Source of the DNA: JAADJA01 sp963840975
GTDB lineage: Bacteria > Bacteroidota > Bacteroidia > Bacteroidales > JAADJA01
Direction: 5' to 3'
DNA length: 64,000 nucleotides
NCBI GenBank assembly: GCA_963840975.1
Contig: CAWJBC010000009.1
Location: 1 to 64,000, forward strand
How positions within the stretch are numbered: position 1 is the first letter of the stretch; every line of letters begins with the position of its first letter. Under the pieces are notes generated by a model. It saw only the letters and a program-made list of their open reading frames with translations, did not search any database and was not told the DNA's origin. A program made the position numbers and the translations under genes. Positions 7,022 to 15,507 of the stretch are shown piece by piece.

Positions 7022-8737
7022 ATGAAACGTCTCTTTGTTTTACTTGCATTTCTCTTTTTTGGCTTGCTGCCTGATTTTGTCAATGGGCAAAATCAAATGA
7101 GGCTGGATGAAATATTCAGTTCAAATGGTGAAGTCTATTTTCGGTTTGAATATGGGAAAACCGTTGATTTACATTTTCTTACAAATATCATTTCAATTGA
7201 TAATATAACTTCAGATGATTGGATTTATGCTTATTCTGACAAAAAAGGATTTGAAGGGTTTTTGGAACAAAAGATAGATTATGAAATCCTGCCCCATCCC
7301 GGATCGCTTATCAATCCTGAGATGAAAAGCAAGGTTGATATTAAATCAATCAATGACTGGGATTTTTATCCAACCTACGAAGCCTATATTGACCTAATGA
7401 ATCAGTTTGAACAAGACTATCCAGACTTATGCGATGTGTTTAGCATCGGAACCACTGTTCAGGGAAGACAACTGAAGATAGCAAAATTATCTGCAAATGT
7501 GAATATTCAGGAAAATGAACCCCGGTTTTTATATACTTCCTCAATTCACGGCGATGAAATTACCGGATATATTTTGATGCTAAGATTGATTGATTATTTA
7601 TTGAAAAATTATAATTCAGACGAACAGGTCACTAACCTGCTGAAGAACATGGAAATCTGGATCAATCCGTTAGCAAATCCCGACGGAACTTATGCAGGCG
7701 GCAATGGATCGGTATTGAATGCAAAACGATTCAATGCCAACAATGTTGATTTAAACAGAAATTATCCCGACCCTCAGAATGGTCCGCATCCGGATGGAGA
7801 AGCCTGGCAAACGGAAACAATTGAATTTATGGAGCTTGCTGATAGTGTATCTTTTATAATGTCTGCCAATTTCCATGGAGGGCAGGAGGTTTTTAATTAC
7901 CCATGGGATACCTGGTCAAAGTTACATCCTGACGATGAGTGGTGGAAACTTGTCGGCAGAGAATGGGCGGATACTGTTCATGCGAATGCACCAGTTGGTT
8001 ATTTTACCTATCTAAATAATGGGATAACCAATGGATACGAATGGTACGAAGTAAACGGCGGAAGGCAGGATTATATGAACTATTTCCATCATTGCCGGGA
8101 GGTGACCCTTGAAATTTCCAATATCAAAATACTGCCCGAAAACCTGTTGCCTGATTACTGGGATTACAATTACCGTTCATTTTTAAATTATATGAACCAG
8201 GGTTTATACGGAATAGCCGGAATCATCACCGATTCAGGGTCGGGATTGCCGCTAAAGGCAACTGTGACGGTTTTGGATCACGATGCCGATGGTAGCTGGA
8301 TCCTTTCTGATTCAATCACAGGAGGTTATTTCCGGCCTTTATTGGAAGGCTCTTATTCAATATCCTACTCTGCACCAAATTATGTAACCCAGGTCTTTGA
8401 TCAGATTGAAGTAATAAATTACCAGCGTACCTATCAAAATGTTGCATTGGTTTATTCGGGAGCCGGAACCGAAGAAATTGCGTTTTCAAATAACTTCATG
8501 GTTGGCCCGAACCCTGTAACAGAAGCTGTAACCATTACATACCTGGGCAATGAAGCTGAAGAAACTACCATTTCGATAAATGATATTACGGGTAAGCTGC
8601 TTATTATTCAAAACGCCGAATTCACGACAAACGGGCAAAAATTAAAACTTCCTACCGGACATTTGCGTGAAGGTTTATATTTTGTAAAAATCAGTTCTTC
8701 AGAATTTGAACTTGTTAAGAAACTTATAATCAAATAA
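7022..8737 (+). CDS. Secreted M14 zinc carboxypeptidase with T9SS sorting domain
   Basis: 571 residues. The frame extends to 6923, but the ATG at 7022 opens the signal peptide (MKRLFVLLAFLFFGLLP...NGQ). The peptidase domain spans about residues 115-395. It has zinc ligands H176 and E179 (SSIHGDE), NNVDLNRNYP for substrate C-terminus binding, a third ligand near H285 (ANFHGGQE), and catalytic E364 in REVTLEIS. A carboxypeptidase-regulatory-like beta domain follows (GIITDSGSGLPLKATVTVLD). The end (VGPNPVTEAVTITY to LVKKLIIK) is a T9SS sorting domain. It probably trims peptides outside the cell. The TTG of the next gene lies 3 bp after its stop. Confidence 0.9.
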   Translation: MKRLFVLLAFLFFGLLPDFVNGQNQMRLDEIFSSNGEVYFRFEYGKTVDLHFLTNIISIDNITSDDWIYAYSDKKGFEGFLEQKIDYEILPHPGSLINPEMKSKVDIKSINDWDFYPTYEAYIDLMNQFEQDYPDLCDVFSIGTTVQGRQLKIAKLSANVNIQENEPRFLYTSSIHGDEITGYILMLRLIDYLLKNYNSDEQVTNLLKNMEIWINPLANPDGTYAGGNGSVLNAKRFNANNVDLNRNYPDPQNGPHPDGEAWQTETIEFMELADSVSFIMSANFHGGQEVFNYPWDTWSKLHPDDEWWKLVGREWADTVHANAPVGYFTYLNNGITNGYEWYEVNGGRQDYMNYFHHCREVTLEISNIKILPENLLPDYWDYNYRSFLNYMNQGLYGIAGIITDSGSGLPLKATVTVLDHDADGSWILSDSITGGYFRPLLEGSYSISYSAPNYVTQVFDQIEVINYQRTYQNVALVYSGAGTEEIAFSNNFMVGPNPVTEAVTITYLGNEAEETTISINDITGKLLIIQNAEFTTNGQKLKLPTGHLREGLYFVKISSSEFELVKKLIIK

Positions 8738-8740
8738 CCA

Positions 8741-10267
8741 TTGAAATATCCTGTATCCAATTATCTTCCGGGGATCATCATCTTTCTTTGCGGATCATTT
8801 ATCATGATCTTCGAAATGGTGGGATCAAGAATGCTGGGACCCTATTTTGGCACTTCTGTATTTGTGTGGACCAGCCTTATCGGTATCATTATGGGTTCGC
8901 TCAGCATTGGTTACTGGTTGGGTGGCAAAATTTCGGGCAGAAGGAACGATTTACTTACTCTTGCCCTGATCATTTTGTTTGCAGGAGTTTTTATGCTTAC
9001 CACCTCGATCTTGCACGACTACGCTTTGCGCAGGATTGTAAAGTACATTCCTGAATTTAAATTGAGAACAGTCGTTGCGGTTATTTTTCTGTTTGGTCCC
9101 GCAAGCATATTTTTAGCAATGGTTTTGCCCTATTCGGCAAAAATGGTGGTGAACAACATCCGAACATCCGGCTCATCGGTGGGAAATTTGTATGCTTTAT
9201 CCACAGTAGGAAGTATAATCGGAACATTTGCCGGAGGGTTTATACTGGCGCCAGCATTCGGATATTCCACTGTTCTATTTTCAAATTCAGCAGTATTAAT
9301 CATTCTGTCGCTCATCCTAATCATCCTTTGTAAGAAACACTTACTCTTTTTCGCGGTTTTTATATCAAGCACGAGCCTTATGTTTATTTGGTTCGCACAA
9401 AATAACAAACCATTGAACTATATTGATACCGACACCCAATACAACCGGGTGCTTATTTACAACACAACTGATGAACAAACAGGACGGCCCGTAAAAATGC
9501 TCAAAGTAAATGATGAGAGAAGCTCAGCCATGTTTACGGATGCTGATGATGACCTGGTTTTTGATGTTTTGAAATATTACAGGCTTGTGGAGCATTTCAA
9601 CCCCGGATTCAGAAATTCACTGATGATTGGTGGTTCCGGATATGCTTTCCCAAAAGATTATTTGCGTCGTTACCCTGAGGCAAATATGGATGTAGTTGAG
9701 ATTGACCCCGGACTGACAAAGCTGGCAAAATTGCATTTCAATTTGAAAGATGATCCCAGGCTTACTATTTATCATGAAGACGGCAGGACTTATCTTAACC
9801 GCTGCAAAAAAAAATATGATGCCGTTTTTATGGATGCCTATAAATCATTGTTAACCATTCCTTATCAGCTCACCACACGCGAAGCTATCCAGAAAATTGA
9901 TAATATATTGAATGAAAACGGTGTGGTTTATGCCAACATCATTGGATCATTGAACCATCAGGGTAGTTATTTTCTTAAAGCTGAATTAGCGACTTATAAA
10001 AGTGTTTTTCCCCGGGTTCTTTTGTTTGCGGTTCAGTATCCCGACCCAACCGAGGAAGAGAAGGGGATTTTCCAGAACTTTCTGTTGGTCGGACTTAAAT
10101 CAACAGAAAGCCCGGTTCTCGGATCTGACAATCCGGAAATAATGAACTATCTTAACCATTATTATCCTTTAGATAAAGGTTTTGAAACCATTGTCCTCAC
10201 TGACGATTATGCTCCTGTTGAGTTTTATGCTTCAAGAGCGTTAACACAGGCTACCCTCCAAAAGTAA
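8741..10267 (+). CDS. Membrane-fused spermidine-synthase-like protein
   Basis: 508 residues from a TTG start 3 bp after the carboxypeptidase stop. The next ATG (8804) would cut the first membrane helix, so TTG is preferred. Residues about 5-215 hold 6-7 transmembrane helices beginning with the GSFIMIFEMVGSRMLGP signature of fused MFS/spermidine synthases. Residues about 225-500 are a Rossmann methyltransferase-like polyamine-synthase fold: MIGGSGYAFPKDYLRR (nucleotide loop), DVVEIDPGLTKLA (acidic residue), DGRTYL and AVFMDAYKS. Members rarely have proven aminopropyltransferase activity, so the substrate is open. The 3' end overlaps the convergent gene by 17 bp. Confidence 0.85.
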   Translation: MKYPVSNYLPGIIIFLCGSFIMIFEMVGSRMLGPYFGTSVFVWTSLIGIIMGSLSIGYWLGGKISGRRNDLLTLALIILFAGVFMLTTSILHDYALRRIVKYIPEFKLRTVVAVIFLFGPASIFLAMVLPYSAKMVVNNIRTSGSSVGNLYALSTVGSIIGTFAGGFILAPAFGYSTVLFSNSAVLIILSLILIILCKKHLLFFAVFISSTSLMFIWFAQNNKPLNYIDTDTQYNRVLIYNTTDEQTGRPVKMLKVNDERSSAMFTDADDDLVFDVLKYYRLVEHFNPGFRNSLMIGGSGYAFPKDYLRRYPEANMDVVEIDPGLTKLAKLHFNLKDDPRLTIYHEDGRTYLNRCKKKYDAVFMDAYKSLLTIPYQLTTREAIQKIDNILNENGVVYANIIGSLNHQGSYFLKAELATYKSVFPRVLLFAVQYPDPTEEEKGIFQNFLLVGLKSTESPVLGSDNPEIMNYLNHYYPLDKGFETIVLTDDYAPVEFYASRALTQATLQK

Positions 10268-11606
10268 TTCCCGTTATCAATCCAAACCTAAAGAGCAGGA
10301 TAATTGCAACAGTAATGGTCAGGAATTTCCAATTCAGGCTTATATTGCGTTGTTCTTCATCATAAAAAATTTCGTTGTATGAGCTGAATGAAAAGATCAG
10401 AGGAACAATCAAAATGATAAGAGTAAACAGCTTGAAAAACTCATAATACATTTCATCAACAGTGCCATAATAAAATTTGTCAGGAATTTTGATCAAAGTT
10501 AAAATAATGGTACCGATAATGGCAGGAAGAATAACCTGAGCCCAAAGCAGGAATTTTTTATTTCTCTTGTCAATGAAATTGAAATAGGCATTCCCTGAGA
10601 TAAGGAATGACTTGGCAATCAAACCTCCAATTGAAACAAGCGCAAAAATGGAGATTATCGAAAAAATCATTTTGCCTGTATCGCGATAATAGAGATATGC
10701 GATTACCCAACCGAAATCTTTATTCAACAGTGTACCCATTAGCAATGAACCGAAAAACATCACCATCCCATGAACAAATCCCCACAGGAAAAAAAGTTTC
10801 AAGTTACCCGATTCATTCCTGAATAGGCTGTAAAGGATAAGGAAAACAGTTCCCATAAGGATGCCTGTCATTGGCAGAATGCTGAATAAAATTTTTACTG
10901 AATCGGCATTCCAGGCGTGACTTTCAATATCATAATAAATTTTGTAATAATAAAGGATTGTTGTGTAATCGAAGGTGGATGCCACCCAAACGGTAATGAG
11001 TTGACCAATGATGAAAATCACGATATATGAAAAAAGGAAAAGAACCAGAGAATTGATTGAAATGACAAAAAAATTGTGTCGCTTGTCTTTATTTTCGGCA
11101 AATTCAAGTATTCCGCGGAACCAACGCCGCAAAGTGTGACGGTCGAAGGTTTTGAGTTCATAGATGAATTGTTTCCTTCTTTCCTTTCTGTGCTCTTTTC
11201 GTTCAATCTGCCTCAGCCTTTTTTCTTCCTTTATCTGAAGCTTTTCTTCTTTTGCTCTTTCCTGTTCGAGTTTTTTATCTTGTATTCTTTTTTCCTTTAG
11301 CCTTAAACTGATTTCGGCTTTCTCCATTTTCTTTTGCAACGATTCGGACCGAAACTTCTCTTTTCGTTCAGCCTTGTAGGTTCGCCTTTTCTTAAGTATA
11401 AACCTTGTTAACCTGTAAACCCTGTAAATCCTGAATCGAAGGGATCTTTTAGTTTTCCTGACGGGTTTTTCTGCAATAAGGGAAATTGGCTTTACGTTAG
11501 TTTTCTTTTGTTTCAGAAGCCTCTTTTTATACCTCAGAAAACGTACCCTCCGGTAAATGGGATATAAATTTTTCCCAAGAATATTTCTCCTGGTTGTTTC
11601 TTTCAT
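10251..11606 (-). CDS. Membrane protein with basic coiled-coil N-terminus
   Basis: 451 residues. Residues 1-175 are extremely rich in Lys, Arg and Glu (KRIQDKKLEQERAKEEKL, RQIERKEHRKERRKQ), predicting a long positively charged helix. Residues about 180-451 contain six or seven hydrophobic segments (FFVISINSLVLFLFSYIVIF, ILPMTGILMGTVFLILYS, LLWAQVILPAIIGTIILTL, FLTITVAIILLFRFG). The basic region should lie in the cytoplasm and could touch nucleic acid or the membrane surface. No family is recognised. It converges on, and overlaps by 17 bp, the spermidine-synthase-like gene, so transcription may interfere. Confidence 0.7.
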   Translation of the reverse strand: MKETTRRNILGKNLYPIYRRVRFLRYKKRLLKQKKTNVKPISLIAEKPVRKTKRSLRFRIYRVYRLTRFILKKRRTYKAERKEKFRSESLQKKMEKAEISLRLKEKRIQDKKLEQERAKEEKLQIKEEKRLRQIERKEHRKERRKQFIYELKTFDRHTLRRWFRGILEFAENKDKRHNFFVISINSLVLFLFSYIVIFIIGQLITVWVASTFDYTTILYYYKIYYDIESHAWNADSVKILFSILPMTGILMGTVFLILYSLFRNESGNLKLFFLWGFVHGMVMFFGSLLMGTLLNKDFGWVIAYLYYRDTGKMIFSIISIFALVSIGGLIAKSFLISGNAYFNFIDKRNKKFLLWAQVILPAIIGTIILTLIKIPDKFYYGTVDEMYYEFFKLFTLIILIVPLIFSFSSYNEIFYDEEQRNISLNWKFLTITVAIILLFRFGLITGITFGG

Positions 11607-11669
11607 TTGCTCAGGCTTAATCCGACAAATGTAATATTTTACGCTAAATGATCATCCGGCTTGATGAAT

Positions 11670-11702
11670 AAAAAAAACCTGACCAGATAATAGTGATCAG
11701 GT
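11670..11702 (-). terminator. Terminator of spt
   Basis: On the - strand, ACCTGATCA...TGGTCAGGT forms a hairpin followed by eight T. It sits about 25 bp past the spt stop. Confidence 0.8.
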
Positions 11703-11726
11703 ATGCAATTGATTGGAAACCAAATT

Positions 11727-12977
11727 TTATTTTATGAACATTGATGCAAATGAACCATCAGAATATTTGCCATCATCCAGTTTTTTCTTAATCAAAGTAA
11801 ATGCGTTAATGGTATATTCCACATCCTCAAGGGTGTGAACAGCAGTCGGAATCAATCTGAGCATGATAACATCCTTCGGAACTACCGGATAGGATACAAT
11901 GGAACAAAATACATTGTGTGTTTCTCTCAGATCTTTGGTTACCTGGGTAGCTTCAGGCACACCTCCTTTTAAAAATACCGGAGTTACAGGTGATTCAGTA
12001 TTTCCAAGGTTAAAGTTTTTTGCTTTCAGTCCGCTTTGAAGTGCATTAACAATTGTCCATAGCTTATGCTTGTGCTGCGGCTCGCCCTGCAATATCTCCA
12101 GACGTTTTAATGCTCCGATCACCATTGGCATTGGCAACGATTTGGCATAAATCTGAGAGCGCAGGTTGTACATCAGGTAATCTATCACTTTCTTTTCACC
12201 AGCAATAAATCCACCAATTCCAGCCATCGCCTTTGCAAATGTACCGAAGTAAAGATCAATTTTATCCTGAACACCGAGAAATTCACCAACTCCTGCACCG
12301 GTTTCTCCCATTGTCCCAAATCCATGAGCATCATCTACCAACAACCTGAATTTGAACCTCTCTTTCAAGTCTGTGATTTCTTTTAGTTTCCCAAGATCAC
12401 CGGCCATACCATAAACTCCTTCGGTGATAACCAGTATACCCCCTCCGCTTGTTTCAGCTATTTTGGTTGCCCGCTCAAGCTGTTTAACAAGATTTTCAAT
12501 ATTGTTGTGTGGATAAACGAATCTTTTGCCAATGTGCAGGCGCATCCCGTCTATTATGCAGGCATGGGCTTCTGAATCATAAACAATGACATCCCGCCTG
12601 TCGGTTAACGTGTCAATGATTGAAACCATTCCCTGATAGCCATAATTCAGCAGGTAGGAAGATTCTTTATGAACAAATGCAGCAAGTTTCTGCTCCAGTT
12701 CCTCGTGGTATTTTGTTTGACCCGACATCATGCGTGCACCCATCGGGTAAGCCATTCCCCATTTGGCAGCGGCTTCGGCATCAGCTTTCCTTACTTCCGG
12801 GTGATTGGCCAGACCAAGATAGTTGTTCAAACTCCAAACCAGCCGCTCTTTTCCCATGAAAATCATACGGTTTCCTATTTCTCCTTCAAGTTTGGGAAAC
12901 ATATAATATCCATGACCATGTTCCATGTATTTGCCCAAGTGACCAAATGAACTTTCGATTTTGCTATAAATATCCAT
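11727..12977 (-). CDS. spt: Serine palmitoyltransferase-type alpha-oxoamine synthase
   Basis: 416 residues from the ATG at 12977. The frame is open to 13010, but the promoter at 13021-13052 would put transcription start almost on that upstream codon, so MDIYSKIESSF is preferred. It is a PLP enzyme of the AOS family (SPT, KBL, BioF). DDAHG (215-219) binds the cofactor and K249 in FGTFAKAMAG forms the Schiff base. The N-terminal YMEHGHGYYMFP segment and the GxxVGEF-like active-site region match Bacteroidota SPT, which condenses serine with a fatty acyl-CoA to start sphingolipid synthesis. KBL and BioF are alternatives but lack this N-terminus. Monocistronic: own promoter and terminator. Confidence 0.8.
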   Translation of the reverse strand: MDIYSKIESSFGHLGKYMEHGHGYYMFPKLEGEIGNRMIFMGKERLVWSLNNYLGLANHPEVRKADAEAAAKWGMAYPMGARMMSGQTKYHEELEQKLAAFVHKESSYLLNYGYQGMVSIIDTLTDRRDVIVYDSEAHACIIDGMRLHIGKRFVYPHNNIENLVKQLERATKIAETSGGGILVITEGVYGMAGDLGKLKEITDLKERFKFRLLVDDAHGFGTMGETGAGVGEFLGVQDKIDLYFGTFAKAMAGIGGFIAGEKKVIDYLMYNLRSQIYAKSLPMPMVIGALKRLEILQGEPQHKHKLWTIVNALQSGLKAKNFNLGNTESPVTPVFLKGGVPEATQVTKDLRETHNVFCSIVSYPVVPKDVIMLRLIPTAVHTLEDVEYTINAFTLIKKKLDDGKYSDGSFASMFIK

Positions 12978-13020
12978 TGTTATTTTAAGTTTTAAATTAC
13001 TGTTAACCAATAAAAAGGCG

Positions 13021-13052
13021 CAAAATTATACTTTCTTCTATAATTGTTCAAA
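13021..13052 (-). promoter_or_regulatory. Consensus Bacteroidota promoter for spt
   Basis: On the - strand, TTTG (13052-13049), 20 nt, then TAATTTTG (13028-13021) matches the sigma-ABfr consensus in both boxes. The leader to the ATG at 12977 is about 35-40 nt. Confidence 0.85.
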
Positions 13053-13100
13053 TTAAGTTTTCAATTAATTTTAAACAAAAATAAATAGGCAAAAAGTGCG

Positions 13101-13132
13101 TTTTTAAAATTCATTAAAATACAGTACTTTTG
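13101..13132 (+). promoter_or_regulatory. Promoter of the bamD operon, nearly leaderless
   Basis: TTTTT (13101-13105, imperfect -33 box), 19 nt, then TACTTTTG (13125-13132). The bamD ATG begins only 5 nt after the -7 box, so the transcript would start at or within a few bases of the start codon. It is divergent from the spt promoter. Confidence 0.7.
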
Positions 13133-13137
13133 CGCCC

Positions 13138-13938
13138 ATGTTAAAAAAGACCCGATTTTTAATATTAGTAGTTTCATTATCAGGCATTTTATTTTCGTGC
13201 AGCAAATACTCGAAAATCCAAAAAAGTCAGGATTTTAAGTACAAATACGAGAAAGCACTTGAATATTATGACCGGGAAGATTATTTCAGGGCCATGAGCC
13301 TGTTTGATCAGGTAATGCCTTTTTTCAGGGGTACAGAAGAGGCTGAAAAAATCGCTTATAAATATTCGTATGCCTATTATTATCAAAAGGAGTACCTCAT
13401 GGCAAGCTACCATTTCAACAGGTTTGCCAAGACTTACCCCCGCAATGAAAAAGCAGAAGAATGTGCTTTTATGTCGGCATATTGTAAATACAAAGAGTCA
13501 CCGATTTACAGGCTGGATCAAACCAATACATTCGATGCCATTAAGGAATTGCAACTTTTTCTGAATGTTTATCCCAACAGTGATAGCCTTGAAGCCTGTA
13601 ACAGACTGATTGATGAGCTTAGAGCCAAACTTCAGAAGAAAGATTTTGAAATCGCCAAGTTGTACCTGAAAATGGAAAAGTACAATTCATCAATCGCGGC
13701 TTTTGATAATCTTTTAAAGAAATATCCTGACACAAAGTATAAAGAGGACATTCTGTTTTATTCTATTAAGGCATATTATTACTATGCTCACAAAAGTGTT
13801 AAAGAAAAGAGATTAGAACGATATCAGGAAGCCAAGGACGTTTATCAGGAGTTTGTCCACCTTTATCCTGACAGTAAATATAAGAAGGATATTGATTACA
13901 TTGTAATGAAGGTGAATAAAGATTTACAAAAATTATAA
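13138..13938 (+). CDS. bamD: Outer-membrane assembly lipoprotein BamD
   Basis: 266 residues. A lipoprotein signal (MLKKTRFLILVVSLSGILF) ends at the lipobox SC, followed by SKYSKIQKS. Residues about 35-260 are TPR helices (KYEKALEYYDREDYFRAMSL, FAKTYPRNEKAEE, FLNVYPNSDSLEACNRLI, LLKKYPDTKYKEDILF), the five-TPR build of BamD/YfiO. It works in the BAM complex at the inner face of the outer membrane, inserting beta-barrels. It heads the bamD-rpoZ-coaBC-DUF4835-recN block. The start leaves almost no 5' leader behind the promoter at 13101-13132. Confidence 0.9.
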   Translation: MLKKTRFLILVVSLSGILFSCSKYSKIQKSQDFKYKYEKALEYYDREDYFRAMSLFDQVMPFFRGTEEAEKIAYKYSYAYYYQKEYLMASYHFNRFAKTYPRNEKAEECAFMSAYCKYKESPIYRLDQTNTFDAIKELQLFLNVYPNSDSLEACNRLIDELRAKLQKKDFEIAKLYLKMEKYNSSIAAFDNLLKKYPDTKYKEDILFYSIKAYYYYAHKSVKEKRLERYQEAKDVYQEFVHLYPDSKYKKDIDYIVMKVNKDLQKL

Positions 13939-13951
13939 AACTAAATAATAC

Positions 13952-14287
13952 ATGGATTACAAAAAATCAAAGGCAGAACCAACTGCAGTTACAAGAAAAA
14001 TCCGGGATTTCGATAAAGACACCGGTAATATTTACGAAACCGTTGCCATCCTGTCGAAGCGCGCAAATCAGATAGCCGTTGAGATGAAGGAAGAATTGAA
14101 CCAGAAAATTCAGGAATTCGCTACCACTCAGGACAACCTTGAAGAAATTTTTGAGAACAGGGAGCAGATTGAGGTGGCTAAGTTTTACGAAAAACTTCCC
14201 AAGCCAACATTGATTTCGGTTCATGAGTATTCACAGGGAAAGATATACTACCGGAATCCTCTCAAGAAGACAGACAATGAATTTTAG
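13952..14287 (+). CDS. rpoZ: RNA polymerase omega-like subunit (Bacteroidota type)
   Basis: 111 residues. The core (NIYETVAILSKRANQIAVEM, about residues 29-48) matches the omega MARVT...R.A.Q fold, followed by an acidic helix (QDNLEEIFENRE) and a conserved tail (PKPTLISVHEYSQGKIYYRN). Bacteroidota omega proteins diverge from the proteobacterial form and usually sit between bamD and coaBC, exactly as here (13 bp after bamD, 3 bp before coaC). It helps assemble and stabilise RNA polymerase. Much of the confidence comes from the synteny. Confidence 0.8.
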   Translation: MDYKKSKAEPTAVTRKIRDFDKDTGNIYETVAILSKRANQIAVEMKEELNQKIQEFATTQDNLEEIFENREQIEVAKFYEKLPKPTLISVHEYSQGKIYYRNPLKKTDNEF

Positions 14288-14290
14288 TTC

Positions 14291-14851
14291 ATGGTGTTAA
14301 AAGGTAAAAAAATACTTATTGGCATCACCGGTAGCATTGCTGCCTACAAAATACCTTTCCTGGTGAGGCTTTTGCTGAAAGAAGGAGCTGAAATAAAGGT
14401 TATTTTGACTGAAGCTGCCAAAGATTTTGTTACCCCTTTGACATTGTCCACATTAACGGGTCATCCCGTCTTTTCCGGTTTTTTTGAAAAGAACGATGGA
14501 ACCTGGCACAGCCATGTTGAATTAGGTAATTGGGCTGATGTATTTTTAATTGCACCTGTTTCAGCTAATACTATGGGTAAGATGGCAAATGGCATCGCTG
14601 ATAACCTTTTAACGGCAACCTACCTTGCTGCCAAATGCCCGGTTTTTTTTGCACCTGCAATGGATGTTGACATGTTCCTCCATCCTTCAACTACAGCAAA
14701 TATTGAAAAGCTACAAGGATTTGGCAACATCCTGATTGAACCGAATGAAGGTGAACTCGCAAGTGGATTATATGGCGCCGGCAGAATGCAGGAACCAGAA
14801 AAAATTGCTGATGTTCTGAATTCTTTTTTCAAAAAAAAAAGACTTCGATAA
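14291..14851 (+). CDS. coaBC: CoaC half of coaBC (phosphopantothenoylcysteine decarboxylase)
   Basis: 186 residues. It is an FMN-dependent flavoprotein: GKKILIGITGSIAAYKIPFL at the start, the HVELGNWADVFLIAPVSANT region with the active-site His, FFAPAMDVDM (family motif PAMN, here PAMD), and the ELASGLYGAGRMQEP substrate clamp with the lid over the active site. It decarboxylates 4'-phospho-pantothenoylcysteine to phosphopantetheine in CoA synthesis. The frame ends artificially 8 codons after an A10 run (14831-14840). Removing one A fuses it with the CoaB frame at 14841, giving the usual bifunctional enzyme of about 405 residues. Confidence 0.85.
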   Translation: MVLKGKKILIGITGSIAAYKIPFLVRLLLKEGAEIKVILTEAAKDFVTPLTLSTLTGHPVFSGFFEKNDGTWHSHVELGNWADVFLIAPVSANTMGKMANGIADNLLTATYLAAKCPVFFAPAMDVDMFLHPSTTANIEKLQGFGNILIEPNEGELASGLYGAGRMQEPEKIADVLNSFFKKKRLR

Positions 14852-15506
14852 AGTCAACATCCTAATCACCGCAGGACCTACACACGAATTCATTGATCCG
14901 GTCAGATATATTGGTAATCACTCATCCGGTCAAATGGGATATGCAATTGCAGAAGAATTTGCCAAAAGAGGCGCTGATGTCACATTGATTTCAGGTCCGG
15001 TAAACCTGAAACTAAATAATCTAAAAATCAACTTGATCCGAATCACATCTGCTGAAGAAATGCATCAGGCTTGCATTAAAGAATTTCCAAAAGCACAAAT
15101 CACGATAATGGCTGCTGCAGTTGCCGATTACACAGCAATAAACAAAGAGAACCAAAAAATAAAAAAGGGAAAAGAAGAGCTAATCCTGAGTTTGAAAAAG
15201 ACAGCAGATATTTTAGAAGGGTTGGGAAAAACTAAGAAAAAGAATCAACTCCTTGTGGGATTTGCGCTCGAAACCAACGACGAACTTTCCAATGCAACCA
15301 AAAAACTTAAAAATAAAAACCTCGACCTTATCGTTCTTAACTCACTTCAGGATAGGGGAGCAGGATTCGGATATAGAACCAACAAAGTAACTATGCTGGA
15401 TAAAAATGGAGAAGTTAAATCTTTCGATTTAAAACTAAAAACATTGGTAGCTTCAGATATTGCAGATAAAATTAAATCGTTGTTTTTTATTCCGAAAATC
15501 AGTTAA
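14841..15506 (+). CDS. coaBC: CoaB half of coaBC (phosphopantothenate-cysteine ligase), out of frame with CoaC
   Basis: About 221 residues, with no start of its own before the CoaB domain: the frame opens as DFDKVNILITAGPTHEFIDP straight after the A10 run, so it depends on the upstream half. The next start codon (14934) would cut the nucleotide-binding GPTHEFIDPVRYIGNHSSG region. Other CoaB motifs are AAAVADYTA, the basic KIKKGKEELIL loop, LLVGFALET and NSLQDRGAGFGYRTNKV. It makes phosphopantothenoylcysteine from CTP, phosphopantothenate and cysteine. The break is a sequencing indel, a real mutation, or slippage at the homopolymer. Confidence 0.8.
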   Translation, partial: DFDKVNILITAGPTHEFIDPVRYIGNHSSGQMGYAIAEEFAKRGADVTLISGPVNLKLNNLKINLIRITSAEEMHQACIKEFPKAQITIMAAAVADYTAINKENQKIKKGKEELILSLKKTADILEGLGKTKKKNQLLVGFALETNDELSNATKKLKNKNLDLIVLNSLQDRGAGFGYRTNKVTMLDKNGEVKSFDLKLKTLVASDIADKIKSLFFIPKIS

Positions 15507-15507
15507 T

